64,000 bases of DNA from Flavobacteriales bacterium (GCA_023251095.1 JAHEZL010000022.1:29561-93560), one strand, 5' to 3'; numbered from the stretch's first letter, positions 54,530 to 62,804 are shown. The notes: generated from the sequence alone by a model not told the origin. Program-made: numbers and translations.

Positions 54530-55033
54530 ATGAAAAGATTTCTATTCATATTTTCCTTTTTGTTCAGTGTGGCGCTTAACGCCCAAAAGGTAGGCTGTGT
54601 GGATACCAAATATATTCTGGATCATATTCCCGATTATAAAACCGCACAAACCAAACTGGAACAAATATCCGCGGAATGGCAAAAAGAAATTGAAGTGAAA
54701 AAAGCTTCGATAGATCAGATGTACAAAAATTACCAGGCCGATAAAATTTTGCTCTCTCAGGAAATGCGCCTGAAAAAAGAACAGGAAATAGAAAAGGCTG
54801 AAAAAGAATTACACGACTTACAGGAAAAATATTTCGGCATCGACGGAGAATTATTCAAAGAAAGAGAAAAACTCGTAAAACCCATTCAAGACAAAGTATT
54901 CAACGCCGTAAAACAATTGGCGGAATCCAAAGGATACACCCTAATTATAGATAAAGCCGGAAGCACATCGGTTTTGTATATAAGCTCAAAAAACGAACAC
55001 AGTAACGACATTTTAAAACAACTCGGATATTAA
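54530..55033 (+). CDS. OmpH/Skp family periplasmic chaperone, copy 1
   Basis: The 167-residue protein has a signal peptide (FLFIFSFLFSVALNAQ) and the OmpH/Skp layout. A short strand (KVGCVDTKYILDHIP) is followed by a long charged coiled-coil hairpin (about residues 40-130; rich in Lys, Glu and Gln), and a closing strand (GYTLIIDKAGSTSVLYIS). Skp holds unfolded outer-membrane proteins on the way to BamA, which is encoded just upstream. A second, diverged copy follows 17 bases later, the usual arrangement in Bacteroidota. Confidence 0.88.
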   Translation: MKRFLFIFSFLFSVALNAQKVGCVDTKYILDHIPDYKTAQTKLEQISAEWQKEIEVKKASIDQMYKNYQADKILLSQEMRLKKEQEIEKAEKELHDLQEKYFGIDGELFKEREKLVKPIQDKVFNAVKQLAESKGYTLIIDKAGSTSVLYISSKNEHSNDILKQLGY

Positions 55034-55050
55034 TATTAATCTAACTAAAC

Positions 55051-55605
55051 ATGAAAGCTCCTAAAATTATTTTAACTCTTGCCATCGCTTTATTATTCAA
55101 CTTATCCTCTTTTGCACAAGCGCAAAAAATCGGACATGTTAACTCCAGTGATATCGTAATGGCAATGCCACAAAGAGATTCAATCAAAGTTCAACTGGAA
55201 CAATTACTTGAATTTTTCAAAAAAGAATTAGCCGATAAAGAAGCAGAATATACTTCTACTTTAAACAGATACAAAACTAGCATTGCTACCATGTCACCAA
55301 TGGTGAAAGAAGCTACAGAAACTAAACTGGTAGCTTTACAGGAAGAAATGAACAACATTCAGCAAAGTGCACAAACACAAATGCAGGAACAAGAACAAAA
55401 AATGCTGGAGCCTCTACAAAAAAAGGTGAAAGATGCTATCGACAAAGTAGCTAAAGCAGGGAAATTTGCTTACGTTTTTGATATCAGTACCGGTGTTGCA
55501 TTGTACCACGATGGCGGAATTGACATTACTGATTTAGTGAAAAAAGAATTAGGTATTGCTCCTGCTACTGTTACTCCTGCTAAAACAGGCACTACAAAAC
55601 AATAA
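55051..55605 (+). CDS. OmpH/Skp family periplasmic chaperone, copy 2
   Basis: The 184-residue protein has a signal peptide (LTLAIALLFNLSSFAQAQ), the opening strand KIGHVNSSDIVMAMPQRD, a long coiled coil rich in Gln, Glu and Lys (about residues 45-140; including QTQMQEQEQKMLEPL) and a closing strand FAYVFDISTGVALYHDG. A Pro/Thr/Ala tail (APATVTPAKTGTTKQ) follows and is absent from copy 1. It should form a trimeric clamp for unfolded barrel proteins. It is followed by an intrinsic terminator at 55613-55650, which closes the bamA transcript before murI. Confidence 0.88.
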   Translation: MKAPKIILTLAIALLFNLSSFAQAQKIGHVNSSDIVMAMPQRDSIKVQLEQLLEFFKKELADKEAEYTSTLNRYKTSIATMSPMVKEATETKLVALQEEMNNIQQSAQTQMQEQEQKMLEPLQKKVKDAIDKVAKAGKFAYVFDISTGVALYHDGGIDITDLVKKELGIAPATVTPAKTGTTKQ

Positions 55606-55612
55606 TAATTTC

Positions 55613-55650
55613 AAGCATCCGTCCGCCAACTGACGAACGGATGCTTTTTT
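55613..55650 (+). terminator. intrinsic terminator between the Skp-like genes and murI
   Basis: A 10-base perfect stem (AAGCATCCGT at 55613-55622 with ACGGATGCTT at 55637-55646) and a 14-base loop are followed by a T run ending at 55650. It lies seven bases after the Skp-like stop and just before the murI ATG, so murI either depends on read-through or has its own start. Confidence 0.85.
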
Positions 55651-55655
55651 AAAAT

Positions 55656-56471
55656 ATGGCAACATCCAATCAACCCATAGGAATTTTTGATTCAGGCATT
55701 GGAGGATTAACCGTTGCCAACGCCATCCGGAAATTACTGCCCAACGAAAAAATCATTTATTTCGGAGATACTGCCCACGTTCCTTACGGAGATAAATCGG
55801 CAAGTGCCATTCAGTTTTATTCGCAAAACATTGCCGATTTTTTATTGCTTAAAAAATGTAAACTGATTGTGATTGCCTGTAACACTGCTTCGGCAGCAGC
55901 ACGCAAAACAACCGCCGAACACATTAAAAACATTTCTGTACTCAATGTAATTGATCCTGTAGTGGAATATGCTGCATCCCATTTTAACAAAACAACCATC
56001 GGATTAATCGGAACAAAAGGCACAATTCATTCCCGGGTTTATCCCAACGCCATAAAAAAAGCCAACAAAAGCATACAAACCAATTCTCTCGCAACACCAC
56101 TATTGGCGCCTATGATAGAAGAAGGGTTTTTCAACAATAACATCAGTAAAACCATTATTTCCGCCTATTTGGAAAAAAACGCCTTGAAAGATATTGAGGC
56201 TTTAATTTTAGGATGTACACACTATCCTTTGATTCAAAAAGAAATCGAAGCGGTGTACAAAAAGAAAAAACAAAAAATTAAAATTCTCAATAGCGCCGAC
56301 ATTGTTGCGCATTCCGTTAAAGACGCATTAAAAGCACAAAAACTTTTGTCTAAAACAGAAAATCCAAAACACGAATTTTACGTTTCCGATTACACCAAAT
56401 CCTTTGAGGAATCTACTAAAGTTTTCTTTGGTGATAAGGTGAAGTTGAAGGAAGTGAATTTGTGGAAGTAG
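55656..56471 (+). CDS. murI: glutamate racemase
   Basis: MurI makes D-glutamate for peptidoglycan. The 271-residue protein has both catalytic cysteines: Cys75 in IVIACNTASAA and Cys187 in LGCTHYPLI. The opening GIFDSGIGGLTV (residues 9-20) and FGDTAHVPYGDKS (37-49) are the substrate-binding segments. Its length is normal. Although a terminator separates it from the chaperone genes, its place after bamA and two Skp genes is conserved in Bacteroidota. The stop abuts that of the convergent carbonic-anhydrase-like gene with no spacer. Confidence 0.95.
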   Translation: MATSNQPIGIFDSGIGGLTVANAIRKLLPNEKIIYFGDTAHVPYGDKSASAIQFYSQNIADFLLLKKCKLIVIACNTASAAARKTTAEHIKNISVLNVIDPVVEYAASHFNKTTIGLIGTKGTIHSRVYPNAIKKANKSIQTNSLATPLLAPMIEEGFFNNNISKTIISAYLEKNALKDIEALILGCTHYPLIQKEIEAVYKKKKQKIKILNSADIVAHSVKDALKAQKLLSKTENPKHEFYVSDYTKSFEESTKVFFGDKVKLKEVNLWK

Positions 56472-56984
56472 TTATTTAAACCATCCCGAATACTTCACAT
56501 AATTATTCGCTATCCTATTGATCTCCCCCTCTTGTAATTTGATATCCACTTTCTTAATAAACTTCGCAGGAACACCGGCATAAATGGAACCCGGTTCCAC
56601 AATAGTTCCCTGTGTTAATACAGCACCGGCAGCAATGATAGAGTTTTCCCCAATCACACAATCGTCCATTACAATAGCTCCCATACCAATCAGCACATTA
56701 TCATGAACCGTACATCCGTGCACAATAGCATGATGTCCAATTGAAACATTGTTACCAATATTCGTTGGGAATTTCTGATAAGTAGCGTGAATACAAGCAC
56801 CATCCTGAACGTTCACTTTGTTGCCCATTTTAATGTAATGTACATCTCCGCGCACTACTGCATTGAACCAAAAACTACATTGATCTCCGCAAACTACGTC
56901 TCCTACAATGGTTGCGTTTTCTGCTATGTAGCAGTCGTTTCCAAACTGAGGAGACTTGCCCTGAACTTCTTTTATAATTGCCAT
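56472..56984 (-). CDS. gamma-carbonic anhydrase family protein (YrdA-like)
   Basis: The 170-residue protein is a left-handed beta-helix built from hexapeptide repeats (for example ATIVGDVVCGD and NVLIGMGAIVMDD). The zinc ligands expected of the gamma class are available as His66 (ACIHATYQ), His84 and His89 (GHHAIVHGC). Members may hydrate carbon dioxide, but many YrdA-type proteins show no measured activity, so the reaction is uncertain. It lies one base after the stop-to-start junction with the T9SS protein gene upstream, so the two form an operon. Confidence 0.87.
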   Translation of the reverse strand: MAIIKEVQGKSPQFGNDCYIAENATIVGDVVCGDQCSFWFNAVVRGDVHYIKMGNKVNVQDGACIHATYQKFPTNIGNNVSIGHHAIVHGCTVHDNVLIGMGAIVMDDCVIGENSIIAAGAVLTQGTIVEPGSIYAGVPAKFIKKVDIKLQEGEINRIANNYVKYSGWFK

Positions 56985-56985
56985 C

Positions 56986-58413
56986 TTAAAGTTTTACAAT
57001 GTGTGTTACCAGTTTATGAGGATCATTGCCTTTCCACAAAACTAAAATATAAACTGCTGCTGCGTAATGTGATAAATCCAGATAAACAGTTTCCTGCGTA
57101 AAGTTACTGAAAGCATCCATTTCCTTCCCTTGTATATCGTAAATAAAAACTTTGAGTATGTCGGGTGAAGATCCTGTGTTGATATATACACCATCTGTGA
57201 AAACCGTTGGAGACACTGTGTAGTAAGCCAATTCAGGAGGAACTTTTTCTATTGTTCCGATATCGGGAACAGTACAAGTTACCAACTGATTGCCCACTAC
57301 ATACACCAAAACAGCAAAATCTTTTTGCAGTTTTTTTCCGCCTTCGGTGATACTGAAACGATGAACAAAAATATAGGGCGCCGTTCTTCCCTGAGAAAGC
57401 AAGGTGGTCCATTGTATGGTATCTGTAACCGACGAAGCCGCAAGCATAGGATTAGAGCTCACAATCGCTCCGGTATTGTTCCAGGCAGAATAAGAAATAG
57501 TATGACTTCCCGTTAAAGAAATACTACTGCTATATTTTAATACCTCTGTGGGATTGATGGATACCGCATAAGTCCCGTCGGAATTTATTGAGAACTGCGG
57601 ATCTACTGAAAATGCAGGTGTTTCACTAAAACCTGTCGACACAAAAATTAAAAAATCAACCGCGCTCACACCAATTTTTTTTTCCTTTCTGAATTCACTC
57701 ACCATCACTGAATAAGTATACATTCCTTTGATTGGATTCGTCCATGTAAGTGTTCCCGTATGAGGATCAACCGATACGGAGGAAGGAATAAAATAATTCT
57801 CCAAACTTAATCCGTTGGCTCCTTTGCAATCGGTGATTTCAAAAGCTAAGCTGTCGCCATCCGAATCATACAATCCGAAATTAGTACTATATTCCACTCC
57901 TTCATAAGCGTAAAAAAGAGGATCCAGCTGATACTCCGCCGAATTGTTTACACAAATGGAAGCATCAGTATACACAGGGATAATGGCAGATATATATAAT
58001 TTTTTTACGGCAGAATTTCCAATATTAACATTGGCAATACTTCCATGTCGGTAAGCTTCAGAAATATATGCTTTAAAATTTCCTTCATTCGAATAAGTAT
58101 ACTGACCCTTGTAAATGTTTTTCTTGATTTTTGCATCTGTATCTATGATGACGCCATTAGGAACCTGATCAACGAGAGGACCATTGGTTCGCGGCAACAA
58201 AAGTGATTTTCCATCGCCGCAATATATCCTTAATGCCACTTCATCACTAAATTTATTATCCCCGTCGGTATAGGTAATTACAGTGAATTCGTAGGCAAAA
58301 CCACCCAATGCTTTATAAGCAATACTGGCTCCATAATAATGATCGGCCCTTAAAGAAAAACTAAAAGTTAAGAGAGCAAATACAAGAAGAAAATATTTCA
58401 ATTTTAAAGACAT
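56986..58413 (-). CDS. secreted Bacteroidota protein with Ig-like domains and diverged T9SS-like tail
   Basis: From the ATG at 58413 the protein has 475 residues and a signal peptide (KYFLLVFALLTFSFSLRA); an earlier ATG at 58434 is less likely. The start of the mature protein (HYYGASIAYKALGGFAYEFT) resembles the widespread Bacteroidota secreted family that begins with a histidine-rich GGxIxY segment. Cadherin/PKD-like beta-sandwich segments follow, including DSDGDSLAFEITDCKGANGL and DPHTGTLTWTNP, which looks like a putative Ig/cadherin motif. The last 80 residues (GVYINTGSSPDILKVFIYDI) look like a diverged T9SS type A tail lacking YPNP. The function is unknown. Confidence 0.75.
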   Translation of the reverse strand: MSLKLKYFLLVFALLTFSFSLRADHYYGASIAYKALGGFAYEFTVITYTDGDNKFSDEVALRIYCGDGKSLLLPRTNGPLVDQVPNGVIIDTDAKIKKNIYKGQYTYSNEGNFKAYISEAYRHGSIANVNIGNSAVKKLYISAIIPVYTDASICVNNSAEYQLDPLFYAYEGVEYSTNFGLYDSDGDSLAFEITDCKGANGLSLENYFIPSSVSVDPHTGTLTWTNPIKGMYTYSVMVSEFRKEKKIGVSAVDFLIFVSTGFSETPAFSVDPQFSINSDGTYAVSINPTEVLKYSSSISLTGSHTISYSAWNNTGAIVSSNPMLAASSVTDTIQWTTLLSQGRTAPYIFVHRFSITEGGKKLQKDFAVLVYVVGNQLVTCTVPDIGTIEKVPPELAYYTVSPTVFTDGVYINTGSSPDILKVFIYDIQGKEMDAFSNFTQETVYLDLSHYAAAVYILVLWKGNDPHKLVTHIVKL

Positions 58414-58443
58414 TACCATGAAAATGTAAAACACACTAAATTA

Positions 58444-58476
58444 TTGTATTTATCCTGAATAAAATACCTAAACTTG
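58444..58476 (+). promoter_or_regulatory. possible promoter of the ArsC/Spx-like gene
   Basis: TTG at 58444-58446, 22 bases and TAAACTTG at 58469-58476 fit the Bacteroidota pattern with one mismatch in the -7 element. The ATG at 58495 follows 18 bases later, which supports that start. Confidence 0.4.
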
Positions 58477-58494
58477 AATTCAAATTTTTTGAGA

Positions 58495-58848
58495 ATGAAA
58501 AAAATATATCATTTAAAAACCTGCTCTACCTGCGCTAAAATTTTAAAAGAAGTAAAACCGGGCAAAGAGGTTGAACTGCAAGACATCAAAACAGAAAAAA
58601 TTACACCTGCTCAATTGGACGAAATGGCTAAGCTCTCCGGCTCTTATGAAAGCCTGTTCAGTCGCAAATCTTTAAAATACCGAAGCTTGGGACTGGCCGA
58701 TAAAAAACTAACGGAAAAAGATTACCGCAAACTCATCCTCGAAGAATATACTTTTTTGCGCCGTCCGGTTGGAATCGTTGGCAACGAAATCTTTATAGGT
58801 AATGCCAAAGTCGCCACCGAAGGATTGAAAAACAAGCTCAAAAAATAA
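58495..58848 (+). CDS. ArsC/Spx-family protein
   Basis: From the ATG at 58495 the protein has 117 residues, normal for the family; a TTG 21 bases upstream would start inside the possible -7 box. It has the thioredoxin-like opening IYHLKTCSTCAKIL with Cys10 and Cys13 (CxxC), and the conserved LRRPVGIVGN near residue 87, the usual motif for arsenate reductase-like and Spx proteins. Arsenate reductase activity is possible, but the CxxC form and lack of ars genes nearby make a general redox role equally likely. Its stop overlaps the EamA start by one base. Confidence 0.85.
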   Translation: MKKIYHLKTCSTCAKILKEVKPGKEVELQDIKTEKITPAQLDEMAKLSGSYESLFSRKSLKYRSLGLADKKLTEKDYRKLILEEYTFLRRPVGIVGNEIFIGNAKVATEGLKNKLKK

Positions 58849-59729
58849 TGTCGAAAAACACCCTGGCCCATATTACTCTAATTATTGTAAGTATTGTGTA
58901 TGGCGCCAACTATGTGATCATTAAGTTTGTATCTCCCGAGCATATGGGACCCAGCGGACTCGTGCTCATTCGCACTCTGATGGCGGTGGTTTTTTTCTGG
59001 ATTGCCGGACTCTTCATCAAAAAACAAACTATCGCAAAGGAAGACTGGCCAAAAATTGTACTCTGTGCCATTTGTGGCTCAGCCTTCAATCAACTTTGTT
59101 TTTTCCAGGGAGCGGTGAACACTTCACCAATTGATGCTTCTCTTATCATGACCAGTAATCCCATCATTGTATTGCTTTTCGCATCCGTATTATTAAAAGA
59201 GAAAATCAATTCAACAAAAATGACAGGTATCGCTTTGGGTTGTATCGGCGCTGTATTCATCATCATGCAAAAAGAAGGAGCAAACACTTCTTCCAGCTTG
59301 TATGGAAATACTATGATTTTTGTGAATTCTATTCTTTTCGGACTCTATGTCGTTATCGTAAAACCCTTAATCACAAAATACGACACCATCACTTTAATGA
59401 AATGGATTTTCTTATTGGGCCTAATCATGTTGATTCCCTTTGGTTATCAGGAAACCATGGCAGTAGAATGGGATAAATTCGACAATCAGGTTTGGTGGGC
59501 CTTCATTTACTCTTCGGCTATCGTTACTTTTTTGGGCTATGTTCCCAATATTATGGCGCTGCGCTGGGTTTCCTCAGCGCTGGTAAGTTCTTATTTATAT
59601 GTTCAGCCACTCATCGCAGTAGTACTGGCGATGCTATGGCTGGATGAAGAGCTGTCCCTATCTGCAATATTCGCTGCAATCCTAATATTTATTGGGGTTT
59701 ACCTCGTTGGAAAAGAAAGCAAAGCCTAA
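58848..59729 (+). CDS. EamA/DMT family inner-membrane transporter
   Basis: The 293-residue protein has about ten hydrophobic helices arranged as two EamA repeats (about residues 5-140 and 150-290). Each ends in a helix followed by a glycine-rich turn, for example ALGCIGAVFIIMQKEG near 128 and IFIGVYLVGKESKA at the end. The first helix carries VYGANYVIIKF, a common DMT signature. The family exports or imports small metabolites such as amino acids, and the substrate cannot be told. It shares a base with the stop codon of the ArsC/Spx-like gene. Confidence 0.88.
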   Translation: MSKNTLAHITLIIVSIVYGANYVIIKFVSPEHMGPSGLVLIRTLMAVVFFWIAGLFIKKQTIAKEDWPKIVLCAICGSAFNQLCFFQGAVNTSPIDASLIMTSNPIIVLLFASVLLKEKINSTKMTGIALGCIGAVFIIMQKEGANTSSSLYGNTMIFVNSILFGLYVVIVKPLITKYDTITLMKWIFLLGLIMLIPFGYQETMAVEWDKFDNQVWWAFIYSSAIVTFLGYVPNIMALRWVSSALVSSYLYVQPLIAVVLAMLWLDEELSLSAIFAAILIFIGVYLVGKESKA

Positions 59730-59743
59730 TCCTTACACCACTT

Positions 59744-59775
59744 TTTGGGATTCTTTCCCGAATCATGTATGTTTG
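59744..59775 (+). promoter_or_regulatory. predicted promoter of yicC-gmk-nadD
   Basis: TTTG at 59744-59747, a 20-base spacer and TATGTTTG at 59768-59775 match the Bacteroidota consensus exactly. The ATG at 59790 lies 14 bases after the box, so a more upstream start at 59745 would lie inside the promoter itself. Confidence 0.7.
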
Positions 59776-59789
59776 TTAAAAGAAAGTGC

Positions 59790-60662
59790 ATGATAAAATC
59801 AATGACGGGATTCGGGAAAAGTGAAGCACAGCTGGCCGGCAAAGTCATCACTGTGGAAGTGAAATCACTCAACAGCAAACAGGCCGACATCAGTTTACGT
59901 ATTCCGAATCAATACAAATCGAAAGAAATTGAATTAAGAAACCTATTGTCTCAAACTTTAAACAGAGGTAAAATAGATTTTTCAATGTACAGCGAATCCG
60001 CCGGAGACAATACTTCCGTGAAGATCAATAAAGATCTTGCCCTCTCCTACTACGCACAAATCCGACAATTAGAACCTTCACTGGGCGACAAGCTTTCGGA
60101 AGAAATGATTGCCATGCTTTTGCGCATGCCCGATGTGATGAATACCGATAAAGCTGAGCTCGATGAAAGCGAATGGGTACACATTCATAAAGCTGCCCTG
60201 GCTGCCATTGCCAATATGGATGAACACAGGGTAAGCGAAGGAAAAAATCTGGAAACTGAATTGCTCAGAAACATTCAAAACATCAACGACCATCTGCTTA
60301 AAATCACCGAACTGGATAAAGTACGCATGGCGAAAATCCGTGAGCGACTGGAAAAAGCCGTTTCAGAAATGAAAGAAGGAATGGTAGACAAAAACCGCTT
60401 CGAACAGGAATTGATTTTTTACATTGAAAAACTCGACATCAACGAAGAAAAAGTTCGTTTGAAAATACATCTAGATTACTTTCTTCAAACTTTGAAAGAA
60501 GAACAATATCCTGGAAAAAAATTAGGCTTCATCGGACAGGAAATCGGCCGTGAAATCAACACCATCGGCTCCAAATCCAACGACGCCGATATGCAGAAGA
60601 TAGTAGTGCAAATGAAAGATGAACTTGAAAAAATTAAAGAGCAAAGTTTAAATGTACTCTAA
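59790..60662 (+). CDS. YicC/YloC family endoribonuclease
   Basis: From the ATG at 59790 the protein has 290 residues; an ATG at 59745 would lie in the promoter and add 15 atypical residues. IKSMTGFGKSEAQ at the start is the family signature, with VEVKSLNSKQADISLR (about 26-41) and the C-terminal EIGREINTIGSKSNDADMQ (about 250-268) typical of the DUF1732 region. YicC-type proteins are RNases acting on small RNAs and mRNA in other bacteria. It overlaps gmk by 11 bases, and the pair is conserved in many bacteria. Confidence 0.9.
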   Translation: MIKSMTGFGKSEAQLAGKVITVEVKSLNSKQADISLRIPNQYKSKEIELRNLLSQTLNRGKIDFSMYSESAGDNTSVKINKDLALSYYAQIRQLEPSLGDKLSEEMIAMLLRMPDVMNTDKAELDESEWVHIHKAALAAIANMDEHRVSEGKNLETELLRNIQNINDHLLKITELDKVRMAKIRERLEKAVSEMKEGMVDKNRFEQELIFYIEKLDINEEKVRLKIHLDYFLQTLKEEQYPGKKLGFIGQEIGREINTIGSKSNDADMQKIVVQMKDELEKIKEQSLNVL

Positions 60663-61236
60663 CGCACATAAAGGAAAACTGATTATTTTTTCTGCTCCAT
60701 CAGGTGCAGGAAAAACAACCATTGTGCATCATTTACTGAAAAAAGATTTCGGATTGGAATTCTCTGTATCGGCCTGTACGCGCATGCAGCGCGAAGGTGA
60801 AGTTCATGGAAAAGATTACTATTATTTATCCATTGCCGACTTCAAACAAAACATCGACCTCGATGAATTTGTGGAATGGGAAGAAGTGTACAAAGACAAT
60901 TTCTACGGCACTTTGAAATCGGAAATTGAACGCATCTGGAAAAAAGGCAAACACGTTATTTTTGATGTGGATGTGGACGGCGGACTCAATCTCAAAAAAG
61001 CATTTGGCGACAGGGCTCTGGCCATTTTTGTAATGCCTCCTTCCATTGAAGCTTTGCGCGAACGACTGGAACAACGCGACACAGAAACTCCCGAAAGCAT
61101 CGCCCGACGAATCGGCAAAGCTCCTCTTGAGTTAGAAAAATCTTCTCTTTTTGATATCATATTGGTCAACTCCGATTTGGAAATGGCTTGCGCAAAAGCA
61201 GAGCAAGTGGTGGGAGAGTTTTTATCAGGAAAATAA
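60652..61236 (+). CDS. gmk: guanylate kinase
   Basis: Gmk phosphorylates GMP to GDP. The 194-residue protein has the P-loop APSGAGKTT at residues 15-23, the GMP-binding segment SACTRMQREGEVHGKDYYYL (near 39-58), FDVDVDGG near 103 and the lid region RERLEQRDTETPESIARR near 130. The length is normal. It overlaps yicC by 11 bases and nadD follows four bases later, so the three are one operon. Confidence 0.96.
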   Translation: MYSNAHKGKLIIFSAPSGAGKTTIVHHLLKKDFGLEFSVSACTRMQREGEVHGKDYYYLSIADFKQNIDLDEFVEWEEVYKDNFYGTLKSEIERIWKKGKHVIFDVDVDGGLNLKKAFGDRALAIFVMPPSIEALRERLEQRDTETPESIARRIGKAPLELEKSSLFDIILVNSDLEMACAKAEQVVGEFLSGK

Positions 61237-61240
61237 AGTC

Positions 61241-61816
61241 ATGAAAAAAATAGGACTCTTTTTCGGTTCTTTCAATCCCATTCACAATGGTCATATGGTG
61301 CTGGCCAACTACATGCTGGAATTCACCGATGCCGAAGAAATATGGTTTGTCATTTCTCCGCAAAATCCACTGAAAGAAAAATCATCTTTACTCTCTGAAA
61401 ACCATCGCTATCAATTGGTTTTAGAAGCAATTGAACTGGAACCACGATTCAAGGCATCCAACATTGAATTCAAATTATCACAACCATCTTACACCATCAA
61501 CACCTTGGTGCATTTGCAGGAGAAATATCCGGCTTATCAATTTTCATTAATCATCGGAGAAGATAATTTGATTTTTTTTTCAAAATGGAAAAACTACGAA
61601 AGGATTTTAGAGCTTTGTAACTTGTTGGTTTACCCTCGCCCCAACTGCGAAAAAACAGAATTTCACTCGCACCCAAAAGTCTCAATTCTGAACGCACCAC
61701 AAGTAGAAATCTCGGCCGACTTCATTCGCAAAGCCATTAAAGAAGGAAAAAATGTTCAGTATTTTGTTCCGGAGAGAGTTTGGAAATATATGATGGAATG
61801 GGGGTTTTATAAATGA
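61241..61816 (+). CDS. nadD: nicotinate-nucleotide adenylyltransferase
   Basis: NadD adenylates nicotinate mononucleotide in NAD synthesis. From the ATG at 61241 it has 191 residues; an in-frame ATG at 61151 would run through gmk and is rejected. GSFNPIHNGH (residues 9-18) carries the HIGH-like nucleotide-binding motif, and FSLIIGEDNL near 103 and SADFIRKAIKEGKNVQYFVP near 164 complete the fold. It closes the yicC-gmk-nadD operon. The following membrane-protein gene overlaps its stop by three bases. Confidence 0.95.
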   Translation: MKKIGLFFGSFNPIHNGHMVLANYMLEFTDAEEIWFVISPQNPLKEKSSLLSENHRYQLVLEAIELEPRFKASNIEFKLSQPSYTINTLVHLQEKYPAYQFSLIIGEDNLIFFSKWKNYERILELCNLLVYPRPNCEKTEFHSHPKVSILNAPQVEISADFIRKAIKEGKNVQYFVPERVWKYMMEWGFYK

Positions 61817-62268
61817 CCTTTATGAATAAAACTTTAAGAGACTATATATTAAAAAGTATACTCGCTGCCGCATGCATATCAACTTTTTTTGTTTTTATTG
61901 GACTTAACATATTTTTCCCAAACATATTCGGACTTGCTATGTTGATTGTTGCCGATTTAATAATAATCATTGCTCTTGCATTACTGTGCCTAATTTCTTT
62001 AATATGTGCAAACGAACAAGTTTATAACAATAAAGTACAATCATTTTTTCTATACTTTACTCCAATTGTCCTCCCTGTACTTTCTATAATCTGTTATGCT
62101 ATCTATTTAATAATAGGTGAAGATCGATCTATAGAATTATTAAGTATTCCATGTTTTGCAATTATTCCTTTTTTGATTTCCTGGATAGTTTCTTATCGGA
62201 ATTTTAGACATCTAAATACTTTAGAGCAAGTTACACGCTTCGAAATCCCTCTTGCCATCACACAATGA
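61813..62268 (+). CDS. small membrane protein of unknown function
   Basis: The 151-residue protein has four predicted membrane helices (about residues 16-35, 38-62, 75-102 and 108-128) and a short cytoplasmic tail (ending RFEIPLAITQ). No motif points to a function and I do not recognise the family. The start overlaps the nadD stop in an ATGA arrangement; an ATG nine bases later is also possible. The sequence is noticeably richer in A and T, and in codons ending in A or T, than the nadD, gmk and yicC genes before it, which suggests a separate origin. Confidence 0.6.
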   Translation: MTFMNKTLRDYILKSILAAACISTFFVFIGLNIFFPNIFGLAMLIVADLIIIIALALLCLISLICANEQVYNNKVQSFFLYFTPIVLPVLSIICYAIYLIIGEDRSIELLSIPCFAIIPFLISWIVSYRNFRHLNTLEQVTRFEIPLAITQ

Positions 62269-62279
62269 TTCCTCCGCAC

Positions 62280-62301
62280 TCTCCCTTTTTTCAAAGGGAG
62301 A
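62280..62301. repeat. 9-base hairpin without a T run
   Basis: TCTCCCTTT and AAAGGGAGA form a perfect stem with a four-base loop, 12 bases after the membrane-protein stop. No T run follows in either direction, so a role as a terminator is uncertain. It lies at the boundary between the membrane-protein gene and the T9SS remnant. Confidence 0.5.
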
Positions 62302-62330
62302 AGCGCATTTCCTAATAACGATTATTCAGT

Positions 62331-62804
62331 ATGGGATTGCTTCAATTTTTGATTGCAAAATATACCGGAACAATGCAATTGGAATGGAGCACTTTAGATA
62401 AAGACATAAACTCTATTATTATAACTCAACCAGGATTGTATTGGGTAACAGTTATTGACTCCAATCAATGTTCAAATAAAGACACTGTTGAAGCAACTAT
62501 TTTCTGTGATGATGTTACGATTTCTTGGCCAGATGTGATGACACCTAGTGGAGATGGGTATAACGACGTATTTGAACCTATTGGAAACTTAGAAAAAATA
62601 AAAGCTAATTTTCTCTTCAGTCGTTTTTCAATTTATGACAGATGGGGAATTTTAATTTTTGATTCAAATGAAAATCTGGTTCCTAATTGGGATGGAAAAT
62701 ACAATGGTTCTCCAACATCTTCAGGGACATATTATTTTGTAGTTAAATATAGTTCTGCAAAAGGAATACCCCAGGAGGCAAAAGGTTATATTACATTGAT
62801 GTAG
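62331..62804 (+). pseudogene. beheaded T9SS type B (gliding-motility-associated) protein remnant
   Basis: The 157-residue frame starts with part of an Ig-like repeat (QLEWSTLDKD, then QPGLYWVTVIDSNQCSNKD), followed by a complete gliding-motility-associated sorting domain (MTPSGDGYNDVFEPIGNL and FSIYDRWGILIFDS). There is no signal peptide, and the first residues (FLIAKYTGTMQLEW) read like the middle of the same Ig repeat. The usual protein is several hundred residues longer with an N-terminal signal, so this looks like the 3' end left by a deletion or rearrangement. Without a signal it cannot be exported. It may not be expressed. Confidence 0.65.

Noticed and set aside
61151..61240. A longer nadD with 30 more residues at the N-terminus
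   Set aside because: The extension lies within gmk coding sequence, and the family begins with the KKIGLFFGSFNP segment at 61241.
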